DNA of 17,758 nucleotides from JBBDYG01 sp040901765 (GCA_040901765.1 JBBDYG010000093.1:1-17758), one strand, 5' to 3'. Numbered from the stretch's first letter, positions 7,038-15,348 are shown. Made by a program: numbers and translations. Notes: generated by a model from the letters alone, not told the origin.

Positions 7038-8252
7038 ATGCCTCCACTCTTAACCGTTAACGAAGCCCTCACGCTGATCGAGGCCCAGTCGCTTCCGCTG
7101 GCCGCGCGGGAGGTGCCGTTGCGCGAGGCGCTGGGCTTGCAACTTGCTGCCGATGTTCTCAGCGACGTTGATTCGCCGCCCCACGATAAAGCGTTGATGG
7201 ACGGCTATGCCGTATTGAGCGGCGACGACTCCGCCGAGCGCCGCGTGCTGGAGGAGATCGCGGCCGGAGCCACGCCGACGCAAACCGTCACTCCGGGCAC
7301 CGCGACGCGGATCATGACGGGTGCCCCACTGCCGACGGGTGCCGACGCCGTCGTGCCGATCGAGCAAACGACGCTCACGCCAGCCGGCTTGGTGCGGTTT
7401 TCCACGGCGGACCACCAGCCGGGCCAGCACCTCATGCGGCGGGGCGACTCGTTTCGAGCCGGGCAAGTCGTCGTCGAGCGCGGGGCGACAATCCGCGCGC
7501 TGGAGATCGGCATTTGCGCCGAAGCCGGCTGCGGGCGGGTGCCGGTGATTCCTCTTCCGACGGTGTGTGTGTTGCCGACCGGTGATGAACTGGTGCCGAT
7601 CGACGAAAAGCCCGGCTTGGGCACGATTCGCAACTCGAACGGCCCGATGCTCGCCGCCGCGGTGCGCGAAGCGGGCTACGCCGCGCGGGAGATGGAAGTC
7701 GCGCGCGACGAGCGCCAGCAACTTGCCAGTGCGATCGCCGAAGCGATGGAGTCGGATGTTGTGCTCTTATCCGGCGGCGTTTCCGCGGGGACGATGGACT
7801 TGGTTCCCGCGGTGCTGACGTCGCTCGGCGTGCAGCAGGTGCTTCACAAGGTCTCCATCAAACCTGGCAAGCCGGTGTGGTTCGGCGTGAAAACCCACGA
7901 CGATCGGCGGCGGACGCTCGTCTTCGGCCTGCCGGGCAACCCGCTGGGTAGCTTTGTCTGCTTTCAGGTGTTCGTGCGGCCGGCGTTGTCGGCGATTGCG
8001 GGGCGCGGTTTTGCGGGCCTGCGGTCGATTGCCGCGAAACTTGGCCGTGAAATTCAACATCGCGGCGACCGGGAGACGTTTCTTCCCGTGCGGTGGGTCG
8101 GCAAACTGGTCGAGCCAGTCGCTTGGCGAGGTTCGGCCGATCTGGCCGCCTGGTCGGCCGCGGAAGCTCTGTTGCGTTTGCCGGCCGGGGTGACTGACCT
8201 CCCAGCCGGCCAAACCGTCGAAATCCTGCCGCTAAATCTGGAATTCCCCTGA
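7038..8252 (+). CDS. moeA: Molybdopterin molybdenumtransferase MoeA
   Basis: A 404-aa cytoplasmic enzyme that inserts molybdate into adenylylated molybdopterin in the last step of molybdenum cofactor synthesis. Family motifs appear in order: MDGYAV (54-59), TGAPLPTGADAVV (94-106), LPTGDELV (179-186), NSNGPML (199-205), the molybdopterin-binding SGGVSAGTMD (245-254) and LPGNPLGSFVCF (298-309). Length fits the family (E. coli MoeA is 411 aa). The C-terminal domain ending VTDLPAGQTVEILPL is the usual MoeA domain IV. The start has only a weak ribosome binding site. No other moa, mob or mod gene is in the window, so it appears to be a solo gene, separated from pabA by a repeat element and from the next gene by a nested palindrome that may end its transcript. 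Confidence 0.95.
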   Translation: MPPLLTVNEALTLIEAQSLPLAAREVPLREALGLQLAADVLSDVDSPPHDKALMDGYAVLSGDDSAERRVLEEIAAGATPTQTVTPGTATRIMTGAPLPTGADAVVPIEQTTLTPAGLVRFSTADHQPGQHLMRRGDSFRAGQVVVERGATIRALEIGICAEAGCGRVPVIPLPTVCVLPTGDELVPIDEKPGLGTIRNSNGPMLAAAVREAGYAAREMEVARDERQQLASAIAEAMESDVVLLSGGVSAGTMDLVPAVLTSLGVQQVLHKVSIKPGKPVWFGVKTHDDRRRTLVFGLPGNPLGSFVCFQVFVRPALSAIAGRGFAGLRSIAAKLGREIQHRGDRETFLPVRWVGKLVEPVAWRGSADLAAWSAAEALLRLPAGVTDLPAGQTVEILPLNLEFP

Positions 8253-8253
8253 G

Positions 8254-8378
8254 TTTAGTCGCGTTCGCTTGCGACGCTTCCAACAGTGCGGGTGCCACTG
8301 GCTCTGCCAGTGCTCTTGCATTCGGGAAACTGCACTGGCCGAGCCAGTGGCACCCGAAACTAAGCGAACGCGGCTAAT
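8254..8378. repeat. Nested inverted repeat downstream of moeA
   Basis: The inner arms 8289-8313 (cgggtgccactggctctgcc then agtgc) and 8332-8356 are complementary at 24 of 25 positions with an 18-base loop. Outer arms 8254-8270 (tttagtcgcgttcgctt) and 8362-8378 match at 15 of 17. Each inner arm also contains its own small hairpin (CACTGGC/GCCAGTG), so alternative folds are possible. It begins 2 bases after the moeA stop and could serve as a terminator, though no T-run follows. It has the form of a dispersed planctomycete-type repeat. Confidence 0.9.
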
Positions 8379-8664
8379 AGCGCGCAAAATGGTTGACAAT
8401 CAGGTCTGTCACCAACGATCATGGAGGGGAATCCCCTGAATATCTTGCCCAATTGGAAACGCCGCATGTGCTGCGGCAACGCATCGCGTGCGCCAAGGCA
8501 AACTCAGGGAAACGATTCGTCGGCGCCTGGGCCAGGAACCTGCGATTCGTCAATCGGAACAGACAACAAAACGATGGGGAGCCAGGGGCAGACGCCATGG
8601 GCGTTGGGGGGAGCGATCAAGTTCGATCCCCTGCCGTGGCGGTTCATTCGACTGGGGAGCAATC
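8379..8664 (+). other. Structured leader upstream of the PEP-CTERM gene
   Basis: No credible gene is seen here. A TTGACA lies at 8394-8399 but no good -10 follows at 17 bases. At least three hairpins are visible: AGGGG/CCCCT at 8425-8437, GCCGCA/TGCGGC at 8461-8477, and a GGGG...GATC/GATC...CCCC stem around 8614-8635. A GGGGAG ribosome binding site sits 6 bases before the ATG at 8665. The frame continues upstream to 8488, but that extension is Arg/Gln-rich, has no family resemblance and would bury the signal peptide. I could not match the leader to a known riboswitch. Confidence 0.35.
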
Positions 8665-10911
8665 ATGCAGCGGTTTTTCGGAAGAGGCAACAACAACTTT
8701 GCGCGCCGCGTGGCGACAGCCCTGCTCGCTGCGAGCTTGGCGGCTCTCTACGCCGCGCCAAGCTGGGCCGTGGTGCTGTCCAACGGCAATGTGTTTCCGG
8801 TTGATAATCCCCTCACGCCGCTCGTCGATGAAGGCATTCCGCTCGACGGAAATTTCATCGATCCCTTCGCGGCCGACCCGTTTCTCACTTACAGCAATCC
8901 CTCCGATATCGGGGTGGGCATCGTCTCATCCGGTTCACTGCTGCTCAGTGGCGAATCGCAGCTTCGATACGGTTATCTCGTCATTGGCGGAGACACCGTT
9001 GATCTTGGCGCGGCAGACGCTGGCGACCCAGACCTCGCTGGTTCGCGTTCCGGACGCGGCATCGTGCGGATCGAAGGATTCGGCACCGTTTTCAATAACG
9101 ATCCCTGGATCCAGCCGTATTTGCCCTTTGTGACGATCGCCGATGACAACCGCAGTTCCTCCATCGGGTACGACATCTACGTCGGCCTGTCGGGCAATGG
9201 AACCTTGTCCATCAACAACGGTGGTCGCGCCGAATCGCGCGATGGCGTCATTGTGGGCTATGGGCCCAGTTCCGTCGGCTTGGTGGAAGTGGTAGGTCTC
9301 GATTCCTATTTGCTCGCCAGTGGCTTGTTGCAGGATCCATCCGTAAGCTCGGGCACGTTCGACCCCGATAACAGCGACCCAATTCTGTTGGGAACCTATG
9401 GCTCGGGCACATTGGCGATTCGCGACGGTGGGGTCGTCGATGCGCTCGTGGGCATCGGCTTGGGCACCGGTTTTGCCGATGGGGAGCAGCCTGACGGCGG
9501 GACGAACACCGATTACGGCGGCCGGGGCGAAGTGGTGCTCACGGGAGAGAACTCCTTGCTCCGCGTGCTCTACTCGTTCGCGATCGGCGAATTTGAGGAA
9601 AACGACTTGATCCCCTACCGCATTAATGCAGGTCAGGGTGTAGTCACGATTGGCCTCGGTTCCAAGGTTACCGTCGACACGATCGATGGCGATGAACCCG
9701 AGCGCGGTGACTTGCAGGTGGACGCCGAGGTCCGAATCGGCCGCTTTGGGCAGCTCAACATGGATGGCGGCCGGCTGATTGCCGCCGATCGTCTCGAGTC
9801 CGACGGCCTGGTCCGCGGCGGTGGCCGAATTGACGTCGGCTACTTCCACAATCGCCGGCAAGGCGATGTCCGGGTGGGTCTCGACCAGAAACTGCTGGTC
9901 GTGTCCAATTCTCGTGACGTGGCGATTACGGCACACGGCGAGCCGTTTTATATGGCCAACTTCGGCCTGATCGAGGTGATTGGCGGCGAGATTGAATTCG
10001 ATCGCCAGTCTCTAATCGACGCGGATCGCTTCCTCAACTTCTCGCGGCTGGGCGATCCGTCGGAGCCTGATTTGCGAGGCCATATTTACGGCGAAGACGC
10101 GATCATGCGGTTTCGCTCGGGACTGCTCAACCGTGGCCGGATGTCGTTCACTGCCGGCAATAATGTGGTCGAGGGTTCGGTGATCAACGATTTCAACGGT
10201 ACGATTGTGGTGGCCGGGTTTGAGACTTCGCTGTCGTTTCAAGACGAAGTGTTCAACGACGGCATTATTGATGTGGCGCCCGAAAGCTCCGTGGTGAATT
10301 ATCTGGGCGGCTACACGAACGGGCCGACAGGCGTCGTGCAGATTGCCTTGGGCGGCGACTCCGTCTACTCGCCCCATTCGTCAGTCGGCGGAGATTTAAC
10401 CTTGCTGGGCGGGGTGCTCAGCGTTGACATTTGGAACGACCCCGCCACCGGCACCGCGCCGCTCGATCCGCAGGCGGGTGATTTCTTTGAAATCTTTTCC
10501 GCCACCGGTGACCTAACCGGCACGTTTGCCATTCAAGATTTCTCGAACGCGCCGCTCGATCCAGGGCTGACCTGGTTCGTCGATTACAACCAGTTTTTCG
10601 ATACCGTCACGCTCCGCGTGTCGAGCCTGATGCCGATCGGCGCAGACTTCAACGGCGATGGCATCGTGGACCGCCTCGACCTGCTCATTTGGCAGCAGAA
10701 CTTCGGCATCCAAATGGGCGCGACCGGCCTGCAAGGCGACGCCAACGGCGACGGGGCCGTGGATGGGCTGGACTACCGCATCATTCTGGATCGGTTCGGA
10801 ATGTCCTCCGGAGCGGGGAGCGGAACCGCCGTGCCGGAGCCTTCGTCGCTGGCACTGCTGGCCATCGCCGCGATTGCCGGGCTGGGGTGGCACCGTCGCG
10901 TGCGGCGCTAG
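8665..10911 (+). CDS. PEP-CTERM surface protein with dockerin-type pair and autotransporter-like repeats
   Basis: A 748-aa exported protein. The ATG at 8665 follows GGGGAG and opens a signal peptide (RRVATALLAASLAALYAAPSWA, cleavage about residue 36). Residues about 90-480 contain beta-helix style repeats such as GNGTLSINNGGRAESRDGVI and GSGTLAIRDGGVVDALVGIG, typical of PEP-CTERM-associated autotransporter-like repeats. Residues 659-712 carry two EF-hand-like calcium loops (DFNGDGIVDRLDLLIW and DANGDGAVDGLDYRIIL) as in dockerin type I. The tail has Val-Pro-Glu-Pro at 723-726, a hydrophobic helix and the basic end GWHRRVRR, which together form the PEP-CTERM sorting signal recognised by exosortase. 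No exosortase is in the window. The protein is predicted to be placed at the cell surface or in extracellular matrix; binding partners are unknown. The next gene starts 3 bases after the stop, suggesting co-transcription. Confidence 0.9.
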   Translation: MQRFFGRGNNNFARRVATALLAASLAALYAAPSWAVVLSNGNVFPVDNPLTPLVDEGIPLDGNFIDPFAADPFLTYSNPSDIGVGIVSSGSLLLSGESQLRYGYLVIGGDTVDLGAADAGDPDLAGSRSGRGIVRIEGFGTVFNNDPWIQPYLPFVTIADDNRSSSIGYDIYVGLSGNGTLSINNGGRAESRDGVIVGYGPSSVGLVEVVGLDSYLLASGLLQDPSVSSGTFDPDNSDPILLGTYGSGTLAIRDGGVVDALVGIGLGTGFADGEQPDGGTNTDYGGRGEVVLTGENSLLRVLYSFAIGEFEENDLIPYRINAGQGVVTIGLGSKVTVDTIDGDEPERGDLQVDAEVRIGRFGQLNMDGGRLIAADRLESDGLVRGGGRIDVGYFHNRRQGDVRVGLDQKLLVVSNSRDVAITAHGEPFYMANFGLIEVIGGEIEFDRQSLIDADRFLNFSRLGDPSEPDLRGHIYGEDAIMRFRSGLLNRGRMSFTAGNNVVEGSVINDFNGTIVVAGFETSLSFQDEVFNDGIIDVAPESSVVNYLGGYTNGPTGVVQIALGGDSVYSPHSSVGGDLTLLGGVLSVDIWNDPATGTAPLDPQAGDFFEIFSATGDLTGTFAIQDFSNAPLDPGLTWFVDYNQFFDTVTLRVSSLMPIGADFNGDGIVDRLDLLIWQQNFGIQMGATGLQGDANGDGAVDGLDYRIILDRFGMSSGAGSGTAVPEPSSLALLAIAAIAGLGWHRRVRR

Positions 10912-10914
10912 CGA

Positions 10915-12555
10915 ATGCGTATGCCGTTCTCGACCATCACCCGCAGTCGACTTCCGCGCGGAATTGTCGCGGTGGTACTGACGGCGCTCGCCCTGTCATC
11001 GTGCGGAGAACCGACGAGCCAGCGGGATACTGCGGGCGCAGACAAGCCGAAGCTTGCTCCACTGCCGGCCGATCAAAGCCCATCAACCACTGGCCTTACG
11101 GTAGAGCAGATCCGTACGTTAGTCGGAAAGTGGTGCGGTGCCTGCCACATGCCGCCGGACCCCGGCGATCTTCCGCGCGAGAGATGGCCGTACATGATCA
11201 AATGGATGGGCGTGTACCTGGGCCACCCAAACTCCGACGAAGACATCAAGAACCTGATCTACCCAACGCTCGTCCCGACGCAACCCTCGATCACGCGCGA
11301 GGAGCTTGACGCGATTGAGGCCTACTATGTGGATGCAGCCCCCGTGGAAATCGCCCCCGCCTTTCCACGGGACCAATCACTTCCCATTACTACGCTCTTT
11401 CGGCCAGAACACTGGCCCGGCTACGATCGGCCCCTCACCGTGTCACTGGTCAAGATCGATGCCGAGCGACGACACCTCTACCTCGGCCCGGCAGACCCGG
11501 CCCTCGTTCATCTCTTCAGTGCCGATGGTAAGCTCTTGAATAAAGTCAACTGCAGTCAGAATCAAGCGGTTGAGGTGCGCCCTACGGACGAAGGCTTCGA
11601 CCTCGTTCTCATGGGCAATCTTGAAATCGACGTCGGGCAAGGCACCGCGCATAAAATATCCGTTACCGGCATGAGGATAGGCCCACTTCGCGCCGAACGA
11701 ATCGTGGAGGGTTTCCACCGGACCAGCGGAGCCGCATGGGGCGATCTCGACGGCGACGGCAATGAGGACATAGTGATGGCGGGATTCGGCGATTATGCGG
11801 ACGGAGCGCTCGCTTGGTTTGCCGTGAAACCGGGCCAGGAGTCAGTTCGCCACGACTTGCGGGTCGGATCGGGCACGCTCGACGCGGTGATTGATGACGT
11901 CGACCACGATGGAGATCTCGACATCTTAAGTATCGTCGCTCAGGGCCATCAGGAGATGTGGTGGTTCGAGAACGATGGAAAGGGAAACTTCCAGCCGCAT
12001 CTGCTTTGGAAAGAGCGACCCGGGATGGGCTACAACGCCTTTCAGTGGATCGACTTCGACGGCGACGGCGACAAGGACATCATCGCCGTTGCCGGCAACA
12101 ATATGGAAATGGCCGATCCGCCGTTAAAGTCGATGCACGGCGTCTACGTGTATGTTCAAACCGCCCCGATGCAGTTCACCAAGACACATTTCCTGCGCAT
12201 GGACGGCGCGACCAAGGCATTGGCGGGCGACTACGACGGCGACGGCGATCTGGACATTGCGGCAATTTCGGCTTATCCCGATTGGCGAGCCGATTCGCCC
12301 GTCGTGTTTGTGCTGTTCACGAACGAAGGAGAGGGGCAGTTCACTCCGTCAACAATTCCGGCCGCCTTTTCCGGCCAGCCGATCACAATGGATGCCGGCG
12401 ATCTCGACAGCGATGGCGATTTGGACATTGTGCTGGGTGGGGCCAAATGGGCACCGTTGCTGCCGGAACCTTTGCTCACCAAAGCCAGCGAGCAAATCCG
12501 CACCGCCCCCGCGGTGGTTCTGTTGCGGAATCAATCGGCCCCATCCGACCGGTAA
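10915..12555 (+). CDS. Lipoprotein with cytochrome c-type haem motif and VCBS/FG-GAP repeats
   Basis: A 546-aa predicted lipoprotein. The N-terminus RGIVAVVLTALALSSC ends in a lipobox with Cys30. A single CxxCH haem motif (Cys74-Gly-Ala-Cys77-His78) lies in KWCGACHMPPDPGDL; the following WPYMIKWMG offers Met94 or Met98 as possible sixth ligand. Residues about 150-540 form a beta-propeller-like region with five calcium-type loops of the form DxDGDGDxDI at about 278, 329, 381, 440 and 497. So an electron-transfer or haem head is joined to an FG-GAP/VCBS domain, likely at the outer membrane facing the periplasm or outside. Redox partner and substrate are not evident. The start (10915, or 10921) follows the PEP-CTERM stop by 3 bases with no clear ribosome binding site, fitting translational coupling. 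Confidence is high for architecture and low for function. Confidence 0.88.
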   Translation: MRMPFSTITRSRLPRGIVAVVLTALALSSCGEPTSQRDTAGADKPKLAPLPADQSPSTTGLTVEQIRTLVGKWCGACHMPPDPGDLPRERWPYMIKWMGVYLGHPNSDEDIKNLIYPTLVPTQPSITREELDAIEAYYVDAAPVEIAPAFPRDQSLPITTLFRPEHWPGYDRPLTVSLVKIDAERRHLYLGPADPALVHLFSADGKLLNKVNCSQNQAVEVRPTDEGFDLVLMGNLEIDVGQGTAHKISVTGMRIGPLRAERIVEGFHRTSGAAWGDLDGDGNEDIVMAGFGDYADGALAWFAVKPGQESVRHDLRVGSGTLDAVIDDVDHDGDLDILSIVAQGHQEMWWFENDGKGNFQPHLLWKERPGMGYNAFQWIDFDGDGDKDIIAVAGNNMEMADPPLKSMHGVYVYVQTAPMQFTKTHFLRMDGATKALAGDYDGDGDLDIAAISAYPDWRADSPVVFVLFTNEGEGQFTPSTIPAAFSGQPITMDAGDLDSDGDLDIVLGGAKWAPLLPEPLLTKASEQIRTAPAVVLLRNQSAPSDR

Positions 12556-12585
12556 CATTTCGTGCTAGCACCCTGTTTTCTGCCC

Positions 12586-12613
12586 TTGCTTGCGGGCGAT
12601 CGCCTGTGATACA
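12586..12613 (+). promoter_or_regulatory. Possible promoter for the outer-membrane protein gene
   Basis: TTGCTT at 12586-12591 and GATACA at 12608-12613 are 16 bases apart and the second is preceded by TGT, resembling an extended -10. It lies 94 bases before the next start codon in a 151-base gap. Each box matches the sigma-70 consensus at four positions only, so this is a weak guess. Confidence 0.2.
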
Positions 12614-12706
12614 AGCGTCGCCGCTTATCTTTTATTCTGATCGCATGCAGGCGGACCGCAACTTTTCTGGCCGCGCCGCATCGCGCGAAAACAAGGGCAC
12701 TGTCGC

Positions 12707-14227
12707 ATGGGCAGGATCGTTCCTCCACGCACGGGTAGCACGCTTTGGTGTGTCGCCGCATGGGCGGCACTTGGACTTGGATTGACCGGGCGAGCGCAGT
12801 CGCAAGTCGTCGAGCCGATTCAGTGGGATCCACAACCGGCGTCACTCGCGGTATTTGCACCGTCGCAAGCAGATGCCATGGCCGCGGGTCCGCTGGCGAT
12901 TCTGGTCCGCAATCCCGGCATCGAGCCTGGGCTGCCACCCTATGCGCTCGCCGACCAAAGCGGCGCGATCCAGCGCTACGTCGAGCCGACTCCGGGCGCG
13001 GAACTTGAATCGCACGTCGGGCAAACCGTGCGCGTGAAGCACGATACGGGCCGCACACTGCTGTCGACGCAGTTGATGTTCACCGAAACGGCCGGCAGAG
13101 TCATTCCTGCGGGGGATGAAGCTCCGGCGCGGCGGCCGCAGCACTCCAATCGCACCGCAGATTTTACTACGCCGGCAAGCGCACCCAGCGGACAGCGAGA
13201 AGCCGGAACAATCGCCCCGATTGAAATCGCCCCCATTGGAATCGTCGCCGAGGAAATATCGACGCCGGTCCCCGACGGCGGCGAGCCAATCTGGATCGAT
13301 GAAATGCAATCACCGCGCGGCGCGGCCACCGGCGGCTGCAACTGCGAGCGCTGCCGGGCCGCCCGCGGCGAGTCGTTCGGTTCCTCGTGCAATTGCCCGC
13401 AGTGCTCCGGCCGTGGCCCCACTTCGCGCAGGCGCTTTGACGACGGCGGGTGGAATTGCTGCATTTGCGACGCCCTGTTCGGTAATGGCGAGTCACAATG
13501 CGGACCGTCGGGTTACGAATCCAACGGCTATGGAAGCGATAGTTGCAGCTTGGGCTGCGGCTCGGAGTGCGGCTGCGGCCAGTGCGGCGGCGGCGACCGC
13601 TGGACCCGCGTGCAGCCGGGCATCATCGGCAGTGCGGAAATCTTGCTCCTTCGGGGATACGATTCCGAGCCAAACTCGGTGGAAAGTACCAAGCACGAAA
13701 CGGGTTCGCGATTTGAGCTAGGTTACATGAACGATTGCGGCCGATCCTGGAGGGTGCGTTACTTCGAGTTTGGCCACCCTAACTTCGACGGCAATAATTA
13801 CCTCGACCTCGACTACTTGGATCTCGAATACGCCGGGCGGTTCACGCTCGGTTGCAACTGGAGAGGCGAGCTAAGCGGCGGTCTCCGCTGGGCCAATGTC
13901 GACGATAAAAACGACAATTTATACGAGGATCCCCTCGGCCCGGTAATCGGCGTTCAACTTCGCAGCCCTTGCTGCTTGGGGCTGGAACTCTTCGGCCTCG
14001 CGCGGCAGTCTTATCAATATGGCCAAGAAGAGCGGAACGGCGGCAACTACGGCACCTTCGGCATCACCGAAATCCAGTTGGGCCTCGAATACCAGACCTG
14101 TGCTTGCGGCGGAACTGGGTTTGGACGCGCATTCATCGAGGGCCAATCGTGGCAGGGCATCGAGGACAACGATTCCGAAGATGCCGGCCTATTCGGCTTT
14201 GGCTTTGCCGTGGGGCTGACGCGGTAG
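12707..14227 (+). CDS. Cys-rich outer-membrane beta-barrel protein (planctomycete Lpg1974/BBP7-like)
   Basis: A 506-aa exported protein. An AAGGG ribosome binding site lies 9 bases before the ATG, and the signal peptide covers about residues 1-30 (STLWCVAAWAALGLGLTGRA). Residues about 60-130 form a small domain ending GQTVRVKHDTGRTLLSTQL. A Pro/Ile-rich linker follows. Residues 211-293 hold 15 cysteines in motifs such as CNCERC, CNCPQC, CCIC and CGSECGCGQC. Residues about 305-506 have alternating aromatic and polar strands (RFELGYMNDCGRSWRVRYF, AEILLLRGY) and end FGFGFAVGLTR, consistent with a terminal strand of an outer-membrane barrel. Overall it resembles planctomycete members of the Lpg1974/BBP7 pore-type family. 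The cysteine cluster may bind metal or form disulfides with other surface proteins; this is inference. Confidence 0.8.
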   Translation: MGRIVPPRTGSTLWCVAAWAALGLGLTGRAQSQVVEPIQWDPQPASLAVFAPSQADAMAAGPLAILVRNPGIEPGLPPYALADQSGAIQRYVEPTPGAELESHVGQTVRVKHDTGRTLLSTQLMFTETAGRVIPAGDEAPARRPQHSNRTADFTTPASAPSGQREAGTIAPIEIAPIGIVAEEISTPVPDGGEPIWIDEMQSPRGAATGGCNCERCRAARGESFGSSCNCPQCSGRGPTSRRRFDDGGWNCCICDALFGNGESQCGPSGYESNGYGSDSCSLGCGSECGCGQCGGGDRWTRVQPGIIGSAEILLLRGYDSEPNSVESTKHETGSRFELGYMNDCGRSWRVRYFEFGHPNFDGNNYLDLDYLDLEYAGRFTLGCNWRGELSGGLRWANVDDKNDNLYEDPLGPVIGVQLRSPCCLGLELFGLARQSYQYGQEERNGGNYGTFGITEIQLGLEYQTCACGGTGFGRAFIEGQSWQGIEDNDSEDAGLFGFGFAVGLTR

Positions 14228-14289
14228 CGCTCGCGGGGGGTGGCTGGGATCGCAGGCGCTAGCCGAAGCCCCAGCGGTAAGAAGCAGGG

Positions 14290-14408
14290 AGCGGGCAGCA
14301 GGCAGAGGGAAAGTCAGATGTGAGATGTAAGAAGTGAGAAGGGAAGCCGCATTCCGAACTTTTGCTTTCCCAAATCTTACATTCCACATTACATTCCGGC
14401 TGCCCGCT
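14290..14408. repeat. Inverted-repeat element with 10-bp arms
   Basis: The arm agcgggcagc at 14290-14299 is perfectly complementary to 14399-14408. Inner sequences are also complementary in part: gtgagatgtaaga (14320-14332) against tcttacattccac (14375-14387). The inner units resemble the pyrimidine-rich repeat at 3826-3877 read on the other strand, so this appears to be a second copy or a relative of that family. Confidence 0.7.
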
Positions 14409-14502
14409 ATTCCAGGGTTCGCTGGGGGCTGCGCCTGCTGGCTTCGACACCAGGCACGCGGCATGGAAAAAAATCCGATAATCCGCAAATAGCCCGCCGC
14501 CC

Positions 14503-14522
14503 CCCTAGAAAATAAGCTAGGG
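14503..14522. repeat. Short perfect hairpin, CCCTAG/CTAGGG
   Basis: Six-base arms at 14503-14508 and 14517-14522 surround the loop aaaataag. It is followed by TTTCT, so it could be a weak terminator of upstream transcription, an operator or part of the leader of the next gene. Confidence 0.4.
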
Positions 14523-14660
14523 TTTCTATGGTGCAAGGCATTGAATTCCCGCCGTCGGGGCGAACTCATCGCCGGCACTCCCCTTGTCTTAACCCGCCGA
14601 ATCGCGGCGATCCACCGCTGGATCGAACGCTACTCATCTCCACTTGCGAGGGCCTCGCCC

Positions 14661-15299
14661 ATGACCGCCAGTCGCATTCGCGTTTTGGTTTTGTTGCTCG
14701 TTGTTGCGGTGATCGGCACCGCCAGGCCGAGCGATTTACTCGCCATCCAGGTGGTGACCGTAGAGGAACACTGGGAACTGCGGTTGGGCGAACCGGATGC
14801 AAATCTCAGCGCTCCGCAGGTTACGATGACGATGTCGCCAACATCCAATCTGTCGGGGCGCCACTTTGTATTCACTCTCAATCACCGCACCTATCCGCAG
14901 TACTCGCCGGGCGGTATGCAAGTTCAGCGCTGGGACGGCGAAAACGCCGTCGACAGCCACAGCGGCTCGAGTACCAGCGCCTTGTGGCACACCGGCGAGG
15001 TCGTCGCTTGGGTTCAACGGCTTCATCTGGACGACGGGCAATTAACTTTTGAAGTGGTTGACGGGGAGTCCGAAAGTTGGGGCAGCTTTGGGGGTGATGA
15101 CTTGCGGCTTCACGTCGCCAGTAATCTGCCGAACCTGAATGACTATCGGCCGGGCGTCTCGATTGAAGAGTCGGGAGTCGGCTACGCCGGAAATCGCGTC
15201 CACTCGTTGACTTTAAGCAGACTGATTTGGATTACCACCGACGGAGTGACGTATGAATTAACCGCGCCGATTGACGTGGACACCGACCTCGATCCGTAA
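14661..15299 (+). CDS. Secreted protein of unknown function preceding TadG-like gene
   Basis: A 212-aa protein whose start at 14661 is preceded by GCGAGGG and gives a clean signal peptide (RIRVLVLLLVVAVIGTARPSDLLA). The mature part begins VVTVEEHWELRLGEPDAN and is rich in beta-strand-like segments (HFVFTLNHRTYPQYSPGGMQ, VTYELTAPIDV). There is no catalytic motif, no repeats and no cysteine in the mature part. I do not recognise a named family; similar 'EEHWEL..GEPD..APQ' openings may occur in planctomycete proteins next to tad genes, but this is a recollection I could not check. It lies 49 bases upstream of the TadG-like start and is probably co-transcribed, suggesting a surface or pilus-associated role. 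Confidence 0.75.
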   Translation: MTASRIRVLVLLLVVAVIGTARPSDLLAIQVVTVEEHWELRLGEPDANLSAPQVTMTMSPTSNLSGRHFVFTLNHRTYPQYSPGGMQVQRWDGENAVDSHSGSSTSALWHTGEVVAWVQRLHLDDGQLTFEVVDGESESWGSFGGDDLRLHVASNLPNLNDYRPGVSIEESGVGYAGNRVHSLTLSRLIWITTDGVTYELTAPIDVDTDLDP

Positions 15300-15348
15300 C
15301 TCGCTGGAACCTGCCTTCGCCCTGATCTCCCTTCCTGGAGCATATGTC

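Larger units (their letters stand above)
14228..14660. other. Gap before the Tad-type cluster
   Basis: This 433-base gap holds the inverted-repeat element at 14290-14408, an A/T-rich stretch (gcatggaaaaaaatccgata at 14461), and the hairpin at 14503-14522. A frame open from 14541 joins the next gene, but its first 40 codons carry no signal peptide or similarity and I read them as untranslated. Promoter activity for the following genes probably lies here; no convincing boxes were found. Confidence 0.4.

Noticed and set aside
8461..8530. Cyclic-di-GMP (GEMM) riboswitch, because of a GGCAAACTC stretch in the leader
   Set aside because: The second conserved block (CGCAAAGCC-like) and the expected stem arrangement are absent.
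8393..9133. Plus-strand frame starting at 8393 as a separate gene upstream of the PEP-CTERM gene
   Set aside because: It overlaps the PEP-CTERM coding region out of frame and shows no domain or ribosome binding site.
8935..9936. Minus-strand open frame of about 333 codons inside the PEP-CTERM gene
   Set aside because: The opposite frame codes for recognisable beta-repeat sequence; the antisense product has no signal, motif or ribosome binding site.
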